Below, piece after piece: positions 1 to 11,154 of a stretch of DNA of 64,000 nt; positions within the stretch are counted from its first letter, which is position 1, and each line of letters opens with the position of its first letter. The DNA comes from Adiantum capillus-veneris (lineage: Eukaryota; Streptophyta; Polypodiopsida; Polypodiales; Pteridaceae), in contig CM043949.1 in NCBI GenBank assembly GCA_014529385.2, forward strand, positions 147,915,850 through 147,979,849, read 5' to 3'. The position numbers and the translations under genes were made by a program. A model generated the notes under the pieces. The model searched no databases, had not been told where the DNA came from, and saw only the letters and a list, made by a program, of their open reading frames with translations.

Positions 1-786
1 ATTTTCACTCAGTTTCTAGGTTGCAGATTAATCCTTTGATTTTTGACAAAGTAGAATCTGAAAGTCTTAACTGCCGACTCAATTAGCTCAATTTGAAGTG
101 ATATACATAGATCAATCAGAATAGTTAGCAAAAACTATACAATCTCTATGAAAGAATAGCTAACTTGATCAAAATTGATACAGGAATCAGGTTTCAGACA
201 AGGAATCGGCAGCTTGTCAAAAGTTGCTATCAAGTCAAGTGAAAAAAATTGACAACAAGTCAATCCAAAGGTAAGTACTCTATCCAGGGCTTCACAAGTC
301 TTTATGAACCTTAGATCTGGTCATGTACTAGGAAACCAAGGCATATTGGGAGAAACCTCCAATAGAGTATCCACCGAAGAGAGTGTGAACCAAGGCAATC
401 CCTTGCACACTATCCTTGAAGAAGTCAGACACTTTTTTTGATTCAACATCTGAAATGTCTTCTTACTTGATTCACTCAGAAACCGAAACGACAGTGCGCT
501 ATAAGCATATACTCTCTTTTTATAAGACTAATCACCATGGAGCTCAGGTTTACTTGGATCCTGACAAAGAGTATGCTATTCACATTGATGACCATGGTAT
601 TGAGTTAGAAGAGGAGATCAGGGCAAACAAACAATGTACATGGATAGAAATGGAACTGAGTATTAACAAGTCAAAAACCTTGAAATGATAGACAAATGGG
701 GGTTAGAAGTAAACACCATAATTCCAGATATGGTCGCAAAAGAATAACCATTACCTTTATAATTCAAAGGATACGATCAAGTTGAT
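1..786 (+). other. Left flank of gag remnant, unassigned
   Basis: No recognisable protein family. A 90-codon open stretch at 416-688 begins at a TTG-type start and is acidic in its second half. It is in a different frame from the gag remnant that follows and could be the upstream leader or N-terminal part of the same decayed element. I see no tRNA primer-binding site and no LTR end here. Confidence 0.3.
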
Positions 787-2699
787 TTGAAGCCATTGAA
801 ACGGCTTAGTACAGATAATCCTAGGATCAGAGTCTATTGTTGGGAGGATAGAAATGTAAAATATCTTTTGTGGACTTCGCATGCCAAATCGGGACGACTA
901 GCACTTATGAAGATAATCTATATCTCCAAGATCAAGGACAAGGGATCAGCAAATCTACCAACCTACCCGTTTAGGGATTGTTATAACAACAACTTTTTTA
1001 TGATGACTCCTGAGGAGGTAGAACAAACCAAAAATCAAGGGTATTCCATAAGGGCTTGGATATTGGGCTAAGGACCAGAAGCTATTCCTAGAGATGAACA
1101 CCATGAGGGATCTTTTGAGAGCAATGTTAAGAAACCAGAAACCACCTCATCACAAAGAAAACCCAGTGACACTAAAACCAGTCCAGGGCTACATGGGTCA
1201 CTATTTCCAACAAACTGGTTTGAAGGACACGGAACAGGACCAACTGCGAGGAGACCGGGTGTTGAATAAATAGACGGGTCTGGGGATCCATCCGACCACT
1301 TAGCCAGCTTTAAGCAAGTACTAAGAGCAGAAGGCATATTTGATATCCATACTCAATTTGAGGGGTTTGGAATGACATTAGAAGGAAAAGCATTGACATG
1401 GTTCCAAAACATTACACCAAGGTCAATCATGGACTTGAACACATTAGCTCAAAGATTTGTAGCTGCTTGTTCCAAAACGGGGATCAAACACAATACTATA
1501 GCTCAAATCTACATCTTTAAACAAAAACAAGATCAGTCTGCTAGGGATTGTGCAACTCGAATGAAACAATACATTGCCAGATGCGTAGAGCTAGAGATAC
1601 CTGCAGAAGAACAACTAGTATCATTGTTTCCAGAGGGACTGTTAAACAAAGAACGTCATGCTATATTGTATAGCAAGAAGCATACAACCCTATAAGAGTG
1701 TGTGTCCGATGCTATTGACTTAGGAGACAATTGTGATATTTTCAATGAGGAAGATGTCCCTAAGGATAACCAAAGTGAGAAAATAGCATCCACTAAACCA
1801 GCACAAGTGGGAACGGCTGCTGCAACACCACTTCCAGCTATTGAAGACACTCTCAAAAGGATGAATGACATGATGAATAACATGCAAAAAGCACCTATGA
1901 GAGGACCAAGACAAGGGATACCTCAACAAGGACAACCAATTAGGCCACAAAAATGGTGTGCAATCAAGGATAAATGGACTAACCATGAGATCAATGAGTG
2001 TTATTACCGACCAAAGTATGATGGGCATGTTTTGTACATACCTATGAGACCACAAGGACAAATGTACAGATATCAGCCTCATATGGCCCCAGCTCAGAGA
2101 CCGCCGATGGGTATGGAAAGACCTCAACCCGGGTTGGGTCAAAAACCCCCATATCCTGGACATAATACAGAGCTTGTAAAGTATATGCATCCAGAGGGAG
2201 TCATAGATGAACAAGCACTAGTGCCTGTTACACCCTATGCTGAGCCTAGTCCATCTACAGTAATGGTAGAAGGAGATTGGTATAATTCACACCCACCACC
2301 AATGGAAGAACCTGTGTTTTATGCTCCACCAGAACTTGCACCAATGTACTATGTAGCTAATCAAGGTGTTAGACCTCCTATGGTAAGACCTATGATTAAG
2401 CCAAGAACTAGAAACTGTCATAACTGTGGTGCAGATGATCATTGGAAAAATGAATGCCTAGAGCCCTAAACCTCAAGACAGTTGAATCTTATTGCATACA
2501 ATGTTGCAAAAAGAGAGGACACTTCCCAAAAGATTGTTCAAAAAATCCTTTAAACAAGGGTAAAACAGTAGTGAACGTAGTCCATGTGATACCTAGTAGC
2601 TCATTTGAGAGTGAACCGATTGTTCCAATCAAGGTAATCACTAGAGACCAGGCTAGGAAAAAGAAACATAACTCCTCTTATGATTCAAAAATTACGTAA
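787..2699 (+). pseudogene. Decayed Gypsy-type gag (nucleocapsid) gene
   Basis: Gag packages retrotransposon RNA into cytoplasmic particles. One reading frame runs from about 787 to 2469 but is broken by in-frame TAA codons at 1069, 1267 and 1693. The Retrotrans_gag core lies at about 1273-1700, with the motif EGKALTWFQNI and a helical stretch after it. A Pro/Met/Gln-rich linker follows. A good zinc knuckle, CHNCGADDHWKNEC, sits near 2418-2459. After a frameshift a second, irregular knuckle follows at about 2490-2540, with three residues between its first two cysteines. No protease, reverse transcriptase or integrase follows; the next 400 bp look like an LTR. The element is therefore either a gag-only derivative or a copy that lost pol. 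It is clearly non-functional. Confidence 0.75.
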
Positions 2700-3090
2700 C
2701 TCTTATTTTACGGATAAACTTTGTAATTGATGAGCAAGGGCTACAAGCTTCCAGATTGTATCAACCTGTCTTTACTCATCTTTAGTTAGAGCTCCTAGAT
2801 TATTAGTTTTGACCACCAAAAACCTTGGCTAAGGTATAAAAGCCAATCTTTGTAAGTTATTTTTAAGTTTTTGGATAATGAAATACACAGCGTGAGCTAA
2901 CGGTGCTCACTTCTCTCCTTCTTGCGCTTCCTACTCCCTCTTCGGATGTCACAATGCAGTCGTGTTTGTTGCATTGCAACCGCAGGTAGGAGCTCTACAC
3001 ATTGACGTAAGAATTTCACACTAATTCATAGTTGTTGGCGTCACTGATCCGCGGCCTAATTTCATCATATGTAGGAATTTACACATCAAA
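2700..3090 (+). promoter_or_regulatory. LTR-like end with TATA box, downstream of gag
   Basis: A TATAAAAG box lies at 2834-2841, followed about 90 bp later by CT-rich sequence and a GT-rich stretch, the usual order of U3, R and U5 in a plant LTR. It directly follows the gag remnant. I could not find a second copy in the window, so the LTR boundaries are not fixed. Confidence 0.4.
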
Positions 3091-3540
3091 ATCAAAAACC
3101 AAGCATAGGCGGGGTATTGGGGCATCATTGCTAAGCATTTAGATGCATTCTAGGTCAAAAACAACTAGGGCAAAAATCCATTGCTGTTAATAATCGTGAT
3201 TTTTGCACTTGACCTAAAGTGGGAATTGAGACCATAAGCATGTGTGCTTAGGTCTCGTGAATTTGTCCTAGAAGTTTCATTACGTTTGGATGTCATTTGA
3301 TGCTGTAATGGATGTAATCTGTTTGTCAATGAGCGATTGGCTTTTGGTGATTTCAGTCACTTGAATATAGGTTGAGTTAGATGCGAGTTGTTTGTTGTTT
3401 TTAGAGAGATTGGTAACCTCTTGTAGCCTCTATGCACTAGTCGAGTCAGCTTTGTCCCATGGATTGACAATTTAATCTTGGTTCTCGCTAAATTTGCAAT
3501 AAGATAGGAGTGAGGTTAGACACCCGTCTCACATAATTTT
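3091..3540. other. Intergenic, no gene seen
   Basis: AT-rich sequence with no credible coding region. It leads into the first copy of the tandem duplication. Confidence 0.5.
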
Positions 3541-5745
3541 TGACACTATGCTCTTTTGCGAATTGAAGTAAATATTGTGATTGTTTTATGGCATTCAAAT
3601 TGTTAAGTGTATATTTTCTTTTGCTTTCTTTGTTTAATGTTTCTAGGAAGTTAGGTAAGGGGCCTCCTAACGAGTCCTCCAATCGATTATTTGTGCTTGA
3701 TCCATCAGTCACACAATGTCTTTTCAAGAAAAAAAACTTGAAAGCTTTAATTTTTCAATGGATGATTTGAAATTTTGGATTGTAACATAACCTTTATCCC
3801 TTTGTTGACAGGTAGAATATCCAATTTTTAGGTGTTTTGATCTTTTTGAGTAAAATAATAATCTGCTTTGGTTTATTCAATATACATTGGAGTTTTATCA
3901 TCTTCAACCTAATGGAGAGATATATTTCACTATTCATGAATACAATTCCCGGCATCCATTGACAAACAAAAATGTAATTATCCTTTTTCTTTATCTATTT
4001 ATTCGTATGTTCAAAACATCTTGGAGCCTAAAATCTCTTGTTTCTTATTGTAGTGCTGGCAAGCTCATTGTGGCCCTCTTGAGTAAGAAGCAAAGTGATT
4101 TAAGATAGAGAATTATCACCATCTAGTTCAATATTTCAACTAAATTATACCTCTGCAATTAGATTCAACTTCTTATGGTTAGATAGCGATTGCCAAAGCT
4201 TGGAGACTTATAAACTCTAATTAATTTGAATACCACTAAATTTTCAATCTTTGAAATGGCATACCCCAGTTTACTTTTACTTTTTTACCTGAAATGAACC
4301 AAGCGACTACTTAAACACTATGAAATTATCAGTATCCGTACTCAAACTTTCTATAGGTTGCCTGCCTCTCCATAGCTATTAATGAAAAGATATTTGTAAA
4401 TTAAAATAGGAAGAATGATTTTAAAACCATTCTTGCTCATTAAAAAAAGTATGAGAGCACACTTACGAAATGAATTAGATAAGGATACGGATCAATGTTC
4501 GATACCATGTCCTTGGCCAATGTCCTTGGCCAAGTAAACATGATGTACTTTGGCAAGACACTCAATGTCTATCGCTTTTGAATGCAAGGATATTCCCTTT
4601 CTAGTGGTTTTCTATCACATCTTGCTTGGTCCTCTTCACTCTGTGCGCACCTTTATGACATGGAAGCATGGTTACCCAGTCATTTACACAAAAAGACATA
4701 GTTTTTCAAAGTCCATCTTCTCTCATATTGTGAAAAACACAAGAAGTGATGTTGCTAGAGGGACGATAGGAAGAAGCCATTGGAACTCTAGAAGTGTACA
4801 ACGGACGAGGGAACAACTATTAAGAAAACTAAATGTTCGAAAAAATGGAGGGTGATAAAAAAGACCTCTCTGGTTTATGTGTCCTCATTAATGGTTTAGT
4901 TTTCAATGCCTTTAGTAGAAGTTTTTGTATCTTCAAGCACCATCATAACCAATACTCAAAAAATTTTAAGATCTCAAAAATGTAAAAAGTACCTTTGTAC
5001 TCTGTGCCTAAGCTTTTATGTTATCCTCAAAAATGGCCAAACTATCATTTGATTTCACGATTTCTAACAAAATAGAGGGCCGTTTAGACATTGCTGGCCA
5101 AAACTATTTACGAAAAGCTCAAGTTGGAGAATACAAGAATGTCATATTTTTGTACACGTGCTAACATTCTATTTGTCTTTAAGCAAGTGATTAGCAAACA
5201 ACCCATTTATAGTTGTTTTTGGCCCTCATGGAAGTATGGACTGGTGAAAGGCTAGCTAAAGCTCATTTAGATTCAGGGGTTTGGTCTTGGTGTCAAAGAG
5301 AGCTGGAAACACTATCTCATCTATTTTTGAATTGGTTTCTTAATTCTTCCATATTTGATAAATTTTTTACTTGAAAGAAAATCTTGCTGAGATCTCACAC
5401 TCAACTCACATAGGAGTCGTGACATAGGCATGGAACAAGGCCTAGTGGAATTTATGCGGACCATTTGGAAACACAAAATATCATGGTGAAAGCTCTAGGA
5501 AACCAATAATTGGGCAAGGGAACTGATGCGAAAATGTAGCTGGTCACAAAAAAAAGAGGTTGCATAGGCTTTTATGGTAACACTGCAAGGTGTTGTCTAG
5601 TGCAGGGCACATGGACACTTATGTATAGGCTACAGATGTTTTACTCCTACCTTTGTATATTTTTTGAGTCATTCTTGCCTCCTTACAAGAAGTGTTAATA
5701 TGTACAAAGTTTTCCTTTTCTAATACAAATTTCTTGTGTCATCCA
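3541..5745 (+). repeat. Large tandem duplication, copy 1 (contains LINE 3' end)
   Basis: This 2.2-kb segment aligns nearly throughout with 6441-8195. Shared landmarks are the start (near 3560 and 6460), a block near 3887 and 6791, and the end (near 5700 and 8160). Copy 1 keeps about 500 bp (near 4345-4850) that copy 2 lacks. It holds short open stretches such as 3887-4108 and 4550-4855 that I do not recognise, and the zinc-binding tail of a LINE reverse transcriptase at about 5243-5373. Confidence 0.85.
5243..5373 (+). pseudogene. LINE reverse-transcriptase zinc-binding tail (zf-RVT), copy 1
   Basis: The plus frame reads an AKAHLDSGVWSWCQRELETL motif followed by SHLF and an aromatic-rich stretch. 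This is the Cys-containing, E-T-x-x-H-L-F pattern of the zf-RVT domain at the C-terminus of plant LINE ORF2 proteins, which copy element RNA at a nicked target. Only about 43 codons survive before a stop. No polymerase motifs remain upstream, so this is a 5'-truncated fossil. The same fragment recurs in copy 2 of the duplication. Confidence 0.7.
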
Positions 5746-5888
5746 CAAAAGTCTTCTACATGCATGTGATCCACAAGACTCAGATACAGGGCAGATGCAA
5801 CAAGATATGGAAATCCCAATACACATAGAGCCGGTGGACTCAAATGTTATTAGATGTATGGGGTATCAAGATTGAGCTTCATGCATTA

Positions 5889-6340
5889 TATTTTTTTGTG
5901 GAGAATTCTCACAGGAGCTCTTCCCATAGGGAAACTACAAGCTAGAAAGAATATGTCAAATGGGAAATGCCTTATATATATGTGGTCAATTGGAAACCAT
6001 TAAGCATTTCTTTTGGAGATTTCCCATAGTTCACTCATGGTGGTTATGCTTGTATAATATTTGTATGATGCAATGGAATGTAAAGATCAATAAGTACATC
6101 CTGACCTTTGGTGTAATAAAAAATGTTGATGAGGGATTGGATTTATGTATTGTCTCACTTAGAGTGTGGATGTTGTCCGTTTTGTGGAATGTCAGAAACT
6201 CAACACTGTTTGATTCTACCACTTTTTAGAGTTTCACTTTACCCTGGACTATGATTAAAGCTATATTAATGGAGGACTATCTGGATATGTCTGATCACAA
6301 GCAGACTAAAATGATGGAGTTCATCATTCTCATGTAAAAG
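5889..6340 (+). pseudogene. Second LINE zf-RVT fragment
   Basis: The clearest frame, 5960-6229, contains CGQLETIKHFFWRF then HSWW, a typical zf-RVT core: Cys, then E-T-x-x-H, then the W-rich segment. Just upstream, in another frame, lies FLWRILTGALPIGKLQARK, matching the usual lead-in of this domain, so there is a frameshift at about 5955. It is distinct in sequence from the LINE tails in the flanking duplication, so it belongs to another LINE copy. It lies between the two duplicated segments. Confidence 0.7.
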
Positions 6341-6385
6341 ATGTAAAAAATGTGTCAAAATGTAATATAGAGAAAATATTTCCAC

Positions 6386-6388
<3 letters not shown>

Positions 6389-6428
<40 letters not shown>
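6389..6428. repeat. (GA)n microsatellite
   Basis: About 20 uninterrupted GA units. Confidence 0.95.
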
Positions 6429-6440
6429 AGAAGATTATTT

Positions 6441-8195
6441 TTGGACACTGTACTCTTTTGCAAATTGAAGTAAGTATTGTGATTGTTTTATGGCATTCAA
6501 ATTGTTAAGTGTAAGTTTTTTGTTGCTTTCTTTGTTTAATGTTTCTAGGAAGTTTTGTAAGAGACCTACCTAAGGAGTTCTCCAATCGTTTATTTGTGTT
6601 TGATCCATTGGTCACAAAATGTTGTTTCAAGAAGTAGAAAAAGCTTGAAAGCTTTTTCAATGGATGATTTGAAATTTTGGATTGTAACATAACCTTTATC
6701 GCTTTGTTGACAAGTAGAATATCCTTTTTTTAGGTGTTTTGATTTGTTTGAGTAAAATAGTAATCTGCTTTGGTTTATTCAATATACATTGGAGTTTTAT
6801 TATCTTCGATCTAATGGAGAGATATGCACTATTCATGAATACAATTCTCAGCATCCGTCGACAAACAAAAATGTAATTATCCTTTTTCTTTATCTATTTA
6901 TTCGTATGTTCAAAACGTCATTGGAGCCTAAAATCTCTTGTTTCTTATTGTAGTGTTGGCAAGCTCATTGTGGCCTTCTTGAGTAGTTAGCGTAGAGATT
7001 TAAGATAGAGAATTATCACCATCTAGTTCAATATTTCAACTAAATTATACCTCTGCAATTAGATTCAACTTCTTATGGTTAGATAGCGATTGCCAAAGCT
7101 TGGAGATTTATAAACTTTAATTAATTTGAATACCACTAAATTTTCAATCTTTGAAATGGCACACCCAAGTTTACTTTTACTTTTTTACCTGAGATGAACC
7201 AAGCGACTACTTAAACACTATGAAATCATCAGAGAGGGTAATAAAAAAGACCTCACTGGTTTATGTGTCCTCATTAATAGTTTAGTTTTCAGTGCCTTTA
7301 GTAGAAGATTTTGTATCTTCAAGCACCATCATATCCGATACTCAAACAATTTTAAGATTTAAAAAATTTAGAAAGTACCTTTGTACTCTGTGCCTAAGCT
7401 TCTCTGTTATCCTCCAAAATGGCCAAACTAGGAGTTGATTTCACGATTTCTAACAAAATACAGGGCCGTTTAGACATTTCTAGCCAAAACTATTTACGAA
7501 AAGCTCGAGTTCAAGAAGATAAGAATGTCATATTTTTGTACACGTGTTAACATCCTATTTGTCTTTAAGCAAGTGATTAGCAAAGAACCCATTTATAGTT
7601 GTTTTTGGCCCTCATGGAAGTATGGACTGGTAAAAGGCTAGCTAAAGCTCATTTAGATTCAGGGGTTTGGTCCAGTGTCAAAGAGAGCTGGAAACACTCT
7701 CTCATCTATTTTGGAATTGGTTTCTTAATTCTTCCATATTTGCTCTTTCACATACAGCGTTAGAGAAATTCTTTACTTGGAAGAAAATCTTACTGAGACC
7801 TCACACTAAGCTCACATAGGAGTCGTGACATAGGCGTGGAACACGGCCAAGGGGAATTTATGCGGACCATTTGGAAACACTGAATATCATGGTCCCAACT
7901 CTAGGAAACCAATAATTGGGCAAGGGAAACCTATGAGGAAATGTAGCTACTCACAAGAAATTAAGAGGGTGCAAAAACTTTTATGGTAAAACTGCAAGGT
8001 GTTGTCCCAGAGGTTCTTCATGCTATTTTAAGATCGTGTAGAATGATGAGTAGCTAGTCCAGGGCACATGGACACTTATGTATAGGCTACAGATGTTTTA
8101 CTTCCTGCCTTTGTATATTTTTTGAGTCATTCTTGCCTCCTTACAACAAGTGAGCATGTACAAAGTTTTCCTTTTCTAATACAAATTTCTCGTGT
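6441..8195 (+). repeat. Large tandem duplication, copy 2
   Basis: This is the direct repeat of 3541-5745, about 1.75 kb, with an internal deletion of about 500 bp whose joint lies near 7230. The end of the copy lies only about 85 bp beyond the stop codon of the J-domain gene, which runs the opposite way, so the repeat abuts that gene's 3' UTR. Confidence 0.85.
7629..7800 (+). pseudogene. LINE zf-RVT tail, copy 2
   Basis: This is the same fragment as at 5243-5373. It is frameshifted in the middle by loss of a few bases around 7668, but keeps the QRELETLSHLFWNW pattern and a longer tail ending in LEKFFTWKKIL. It therefore preserves about 25 codons that copy 1 has lost, so neither copy derives from the other in its present state. 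Confidence 0.65.
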
Positions 8196-8279
8196 CATTA
8201 TTTGTTTTTGTAAAGGGAGGGATGGTTCTGAGCTCTTGGGAAAAGTGAGTTGAGTAGAATTGAACCACTCTTTTTAAGT

Positions 8280-8970
8280 TCAATGAATCCCATTCTGCAT
8301 TCGCATGCGTGCAGCCCATGAGTCTGCCCTCCTTGCTCCCATGAAACTCTGGCGTTTGAATGCAGAGAGTCGATTCTCCCATTGGGACTTCCAATCACAA
8401 TCCTGCAACAACCAAAATGTGAGAACAATGCGGATGTGCTTGCTTGCATAGAGGCAAAAACTAGTATTATCATCTGCCTTTGCAAGCTAACACAAAGAGA
8501 TTTACCTGATCAGAGGGAAACCATGGCATCCTGCCCGGTGCGGCGGAGCCCTTGCCCACATGAGCTACAGCATGGTCGTAAACAGCTCGCCTCCGCGGGT
8601 CTGAGAGAGTCTCATAAGCTTCTTGAATTTCAATGAATCTTCTGGTAGACTCCTCGGCACGTTCCGAAGGGCATACATCCGGATGATATCTTCTTGCCAT
8701 TTGCCTGTATGCCCTCTTGATGTCGGAAAGACCCACATATGGGGGAAGCTCCAAGATGTCGTAGAGAGTGGCGGCTCGTGCGGTAGTGTCTGATACCAGG
8801 GACCCAATTCGGGTACCTATGGGACGATGTTGGGTATATGTGGGGCGATGACGGGATTGTGGCAGAAAGGGAGATTGGGTGGACGAGGATAGGCAAAGGT
8901 ACCGGCTTGCAGGCTGAGCCGGATGCCCCTTTGCGGAAGCGTAATGCTGCGCAGGAGATAATGTGCCCAT
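8280..8970 (-). CDS. Chloroplast J-domain co-chaperone (DnaJ20-like), two exons
   Basis: J proteins stimulate the ATPase of Hsp70 and deliver clients; the DnaJ20 type works in the plastid stroma. Exon 1 is 8970-8506 (155 codons) and exon 2 is 8402-8280 (40 codons plus TGA), giving a 195-residue protein, close to the size I recall for plant DnaJ20. Residues 1-65 are rich in Ser, Pro, Arg and His and poor in acids, like a transit peptide. The J domain spans about 69-132, with YDILELP at its start, the invariant HPD at 96-98 and RRAVYDHAV at its end. The C-terminus has Trp-rich WKSQWE and ends SWAARMRMQNGIH, the tail pattern of this subfamily. The ATG at 8970 is the only in-frame Met downstream of a stop near 9139. 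The gene looks intact. The intron call is mine, from splice signals and frame. Confidence 0.88.
8403..8505 (-). other. Phase-0 intron of the J-domain gene
   Basis: On the minus strand the donor reads CAG|GTAAATC and the acceptor TTGGTTGTTGCAG|GATTG. The 103-bp intron falls between codons. Removing it joins the HPD-bearing exon to the conserved Trp-rich tail. Reading through instead would add 11 unrelated residues and a stop. Confidence 0.85.
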
Positions 8971-9116
8971 GTATATTGTATCTTTGGTGAAGACGAGCTT
9001 CCGAAGTTCTGAGGCTGATGGGTACGGCAGAGGCTGCAGAGCTCGAGAGAGACGCAGCGAGACTTGAGAATTTCCAAGTGCAATAGAAAGCGCAATTGCA
9101 AGCTTCCGAATCAGCT

Positions 9117-9126
9117 GATTTATAAA
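9117..9126 (-). promoter_or_regulatory. Likely TATA box of the J-domain gene
   Basis: The minus strand reads TTTATAAATC, about 150 bp upstream of the ATG at 8970. With the usual 30-bp spacing, transcription would start near 9090 and give a 5' UTR of about 120 nt with no ATG in frame. Confidence 0.55.
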
Positions 9127-9321
9127 CCCACGAGTTTACCCAATCGTGAACAAAACGATTTGGTCAGCGTTGAAGTTTCAACAAAACACTATAATGTATT
9201 ATGCAATTCTGCACGTGCACATTGTCCTTCCAAGACTCGCTAGTGGCATAGCCTAGGCGCATGGGCGTTATCAAAAATGGGATCAACGGAGGGGGTCATT
9301 CGGGCTGTCAGATGCATTTTT

Positions 9322-9390
9322 GTAAATTCGGGGTGAAAAGTAAATTCGGGCTAGCAAGTAAATTTTGGATAGTAGGTAAATTCGGAGCCG
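9322..9390. repeat. 18-bp minisatellite, four units
   Basis: The core GTAAATTCGG (GTAAATTTTGG in the third unit) starts at 9322, 9340, 9358 and 9376, an exact 18-bp period. Confidence 0.85.
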
Positions 9391-9394
9391 CACC

Positions 9395-9600
9395 TTGAGC
9401 CTCGAGCTTGCGACCTCCCCCGTGCAATGCATGTGCTCTAAACACCACGACCGCATGTGTTTAATGAAGTATGTGGCATTGAAATGCCTGCGAGCATAGT
9501 TTTGAAACTTCGGGCCATGCGACCGCACATCACACAATACACGTGTCTCACCATTTTCACCTCCACCCTTGATCCCATTCGAACATGCCCATGTCATATA
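9395..9600 (-). repeat. Possible tRNA-derived SINE
   Basis: On the minus strand, near 9455-9395, TGGTGTTTAGAGC resembles a pol III A box. GGTCGCAAGCTCGAGGC, about 30 bases later, resembles a B box. Together they look like the body of a tRNA-related repeat. The 18-bp minisatellite lies at its 3' side. No folded tRNA can be drawn and no target duplication was found, so this is weak. Confidence 0.3.
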
Positions 9601-10880
9601 GTGTCGAGGGTCTCATAGTTAAAAGCCTGGCTTGTTTGCCCACATGGGAATTTTCACTGCTACTGCCAGATTATTCAATCACACACAGTGTTTTTTTTTT
9701 GGTAATGAGAATATTTTGAAACCACTAGGACAACGAGAATTAAGGGTGGCGGGAATATTCTAACAACCATGGCTAAGCTCCCCTTTTGTAGCAAAAAGCT
9801 TTTGTTGCCTATTGTTAGGTCCAAGCAAGGGCTCGTAACAAATGGATTAAGTTTGTGAAGGTTACCGGTTTGAGACCAAGGCATACGGAAGAGAAACAGC
9901 AGGAAATTGTTCAAACATCTTGCAAATTTGGAAATTTTTACTAGTACTTCTGGTACACTGGTTTTCAAGTTTCAACTTCAATAGGAAGAAACATTTCCGT
10001 CTAGGAGAAAGGCTTTCTCAAACATTGAATCCACCTCTAATTTAGCTGTGTTGAAAAGATACAGGCATATCTCCCCTCTTTAATGCGAGGTCAATGGTTT
10101 CATACCAAAGGTCACATCAAACATCCTTTTTACTTGGAACTTGCACCTAAGTTTTGATGCAATGAACTTTGACTATTCATTCATTCTTGCAGTCATAAGT
10201 GTCGCAAAGGGATGGATCATGGTACTGTATTTATCTCTAAGGTGAAAGTTAACTATGGCCTGCACAAGGCTATCTAGAGGAATTTAATAATAAGAAGCTT
10301 CTTTGAGAGAGGAAAAGAATTGCATGAGCTACTACAATAGCACCATTATAAACAAACAATAGGAAGTACTTGTGGATGGGTCTTCCTCGCATCTGCAAAG
10401 AACAATTGATGAGTACAAATCGGATGGAGAGAAGCTGAAGAGACAGTTTGATAATGGACTGAGTCTTATTACCCATCTGCAAGAGGTCATTAGCTCGTTC
10501 CCGGAGGATCAAAGTTTGGGTGGCAGTCCATGAAGCGCTAGAAGAAGTGTGTAGCCCTGACTTCGACAATCGAATAGCCCTATGTAATGTTTTGTATGCC
10601 TCCACTTTCTATAAAGAGTCACTATTAGGTTTGAGATATTATCAAAGAATACATCATATCAATGTAATTTTGTCCTCTTTCTAATATAAACTCTCTTTCG
10701 CCCTTTATCGCACAAAAGAATAAAGCAACATTAATATTTTAGAACATTTGTTATCATATTATATTTTTTAAAACAAGTATAACAAAAACTATTTAAATTA
10801 CAATATTTTCTAATAGCATAGTAACAAACTGAGAAAAGTAACACCCTCTAAAAAGGGTCTACAAGAAACATTTTAAAAAA
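9601..10880. other. Non-coding, possible LINE tails
   Basis: There are no intact genes. Minus-strand open stretches at 9675-9968 and 10270-10605 are unrecognised. The former ends against a poly-T run at 9691-9700 (poly-A on minus), as a LINE 3' end would. Around 10668-10725 the sequence TTTTGTCCTCTTTCTAATAT resembles plant LINE 3' ends on the plus strand. Confidence 0.3.
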
Positions 10881-10970
10881 GCCTATTGCCATGTGACACT
10901 AATTAGCAAGCTTTATCCAATGGTCCACAACTGCTCCCAAAACCCTTTATTAAAGGGAAAAAGAGGAAGA

Positions 10971-10995
10971 GGGGGGGGGGGGGGGGGGGGGGGGG
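10971..10995. repeat. Poly-G run, 25 nt
   Basis: Twenty-five consecutive G are followed by more G-rich sequence to 11005. It could form a G-quadruplex. Confidence 0.9.
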
Positions 10996-11111
10996 AGGGG
11001 GAGGACGATTGTTATTGTTTTCATGAAAAGGTAGGTCTAAACGGTATAGAAAATAATAATATTTCAAATGTACTATTCTTAGTTAAACAAGGTAAAGATT
11101 TACGACGGCCT

Positions 11112-11114
<3 letters not shown>

Positions 11115-11152
<38 letters not shown>
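11115..11152. repeat. (GA)n microsatellite
   Basis: About 19 GA units. Confidence 0.95.

Positions 11153-11154
<2 letters not shown>

Noticed and set aside
8198-8485. Alternative minus open frames over exon 2 of the J-domain gene
   Set aside because: They do not join exon 1 in frame. The frame that does gives the conserved Trp-rich tail.
9395-9460. A real tRNA gene
   Set aside because: Only the A and B box-like words fit; no acceptor or anticodon stem can be formed.
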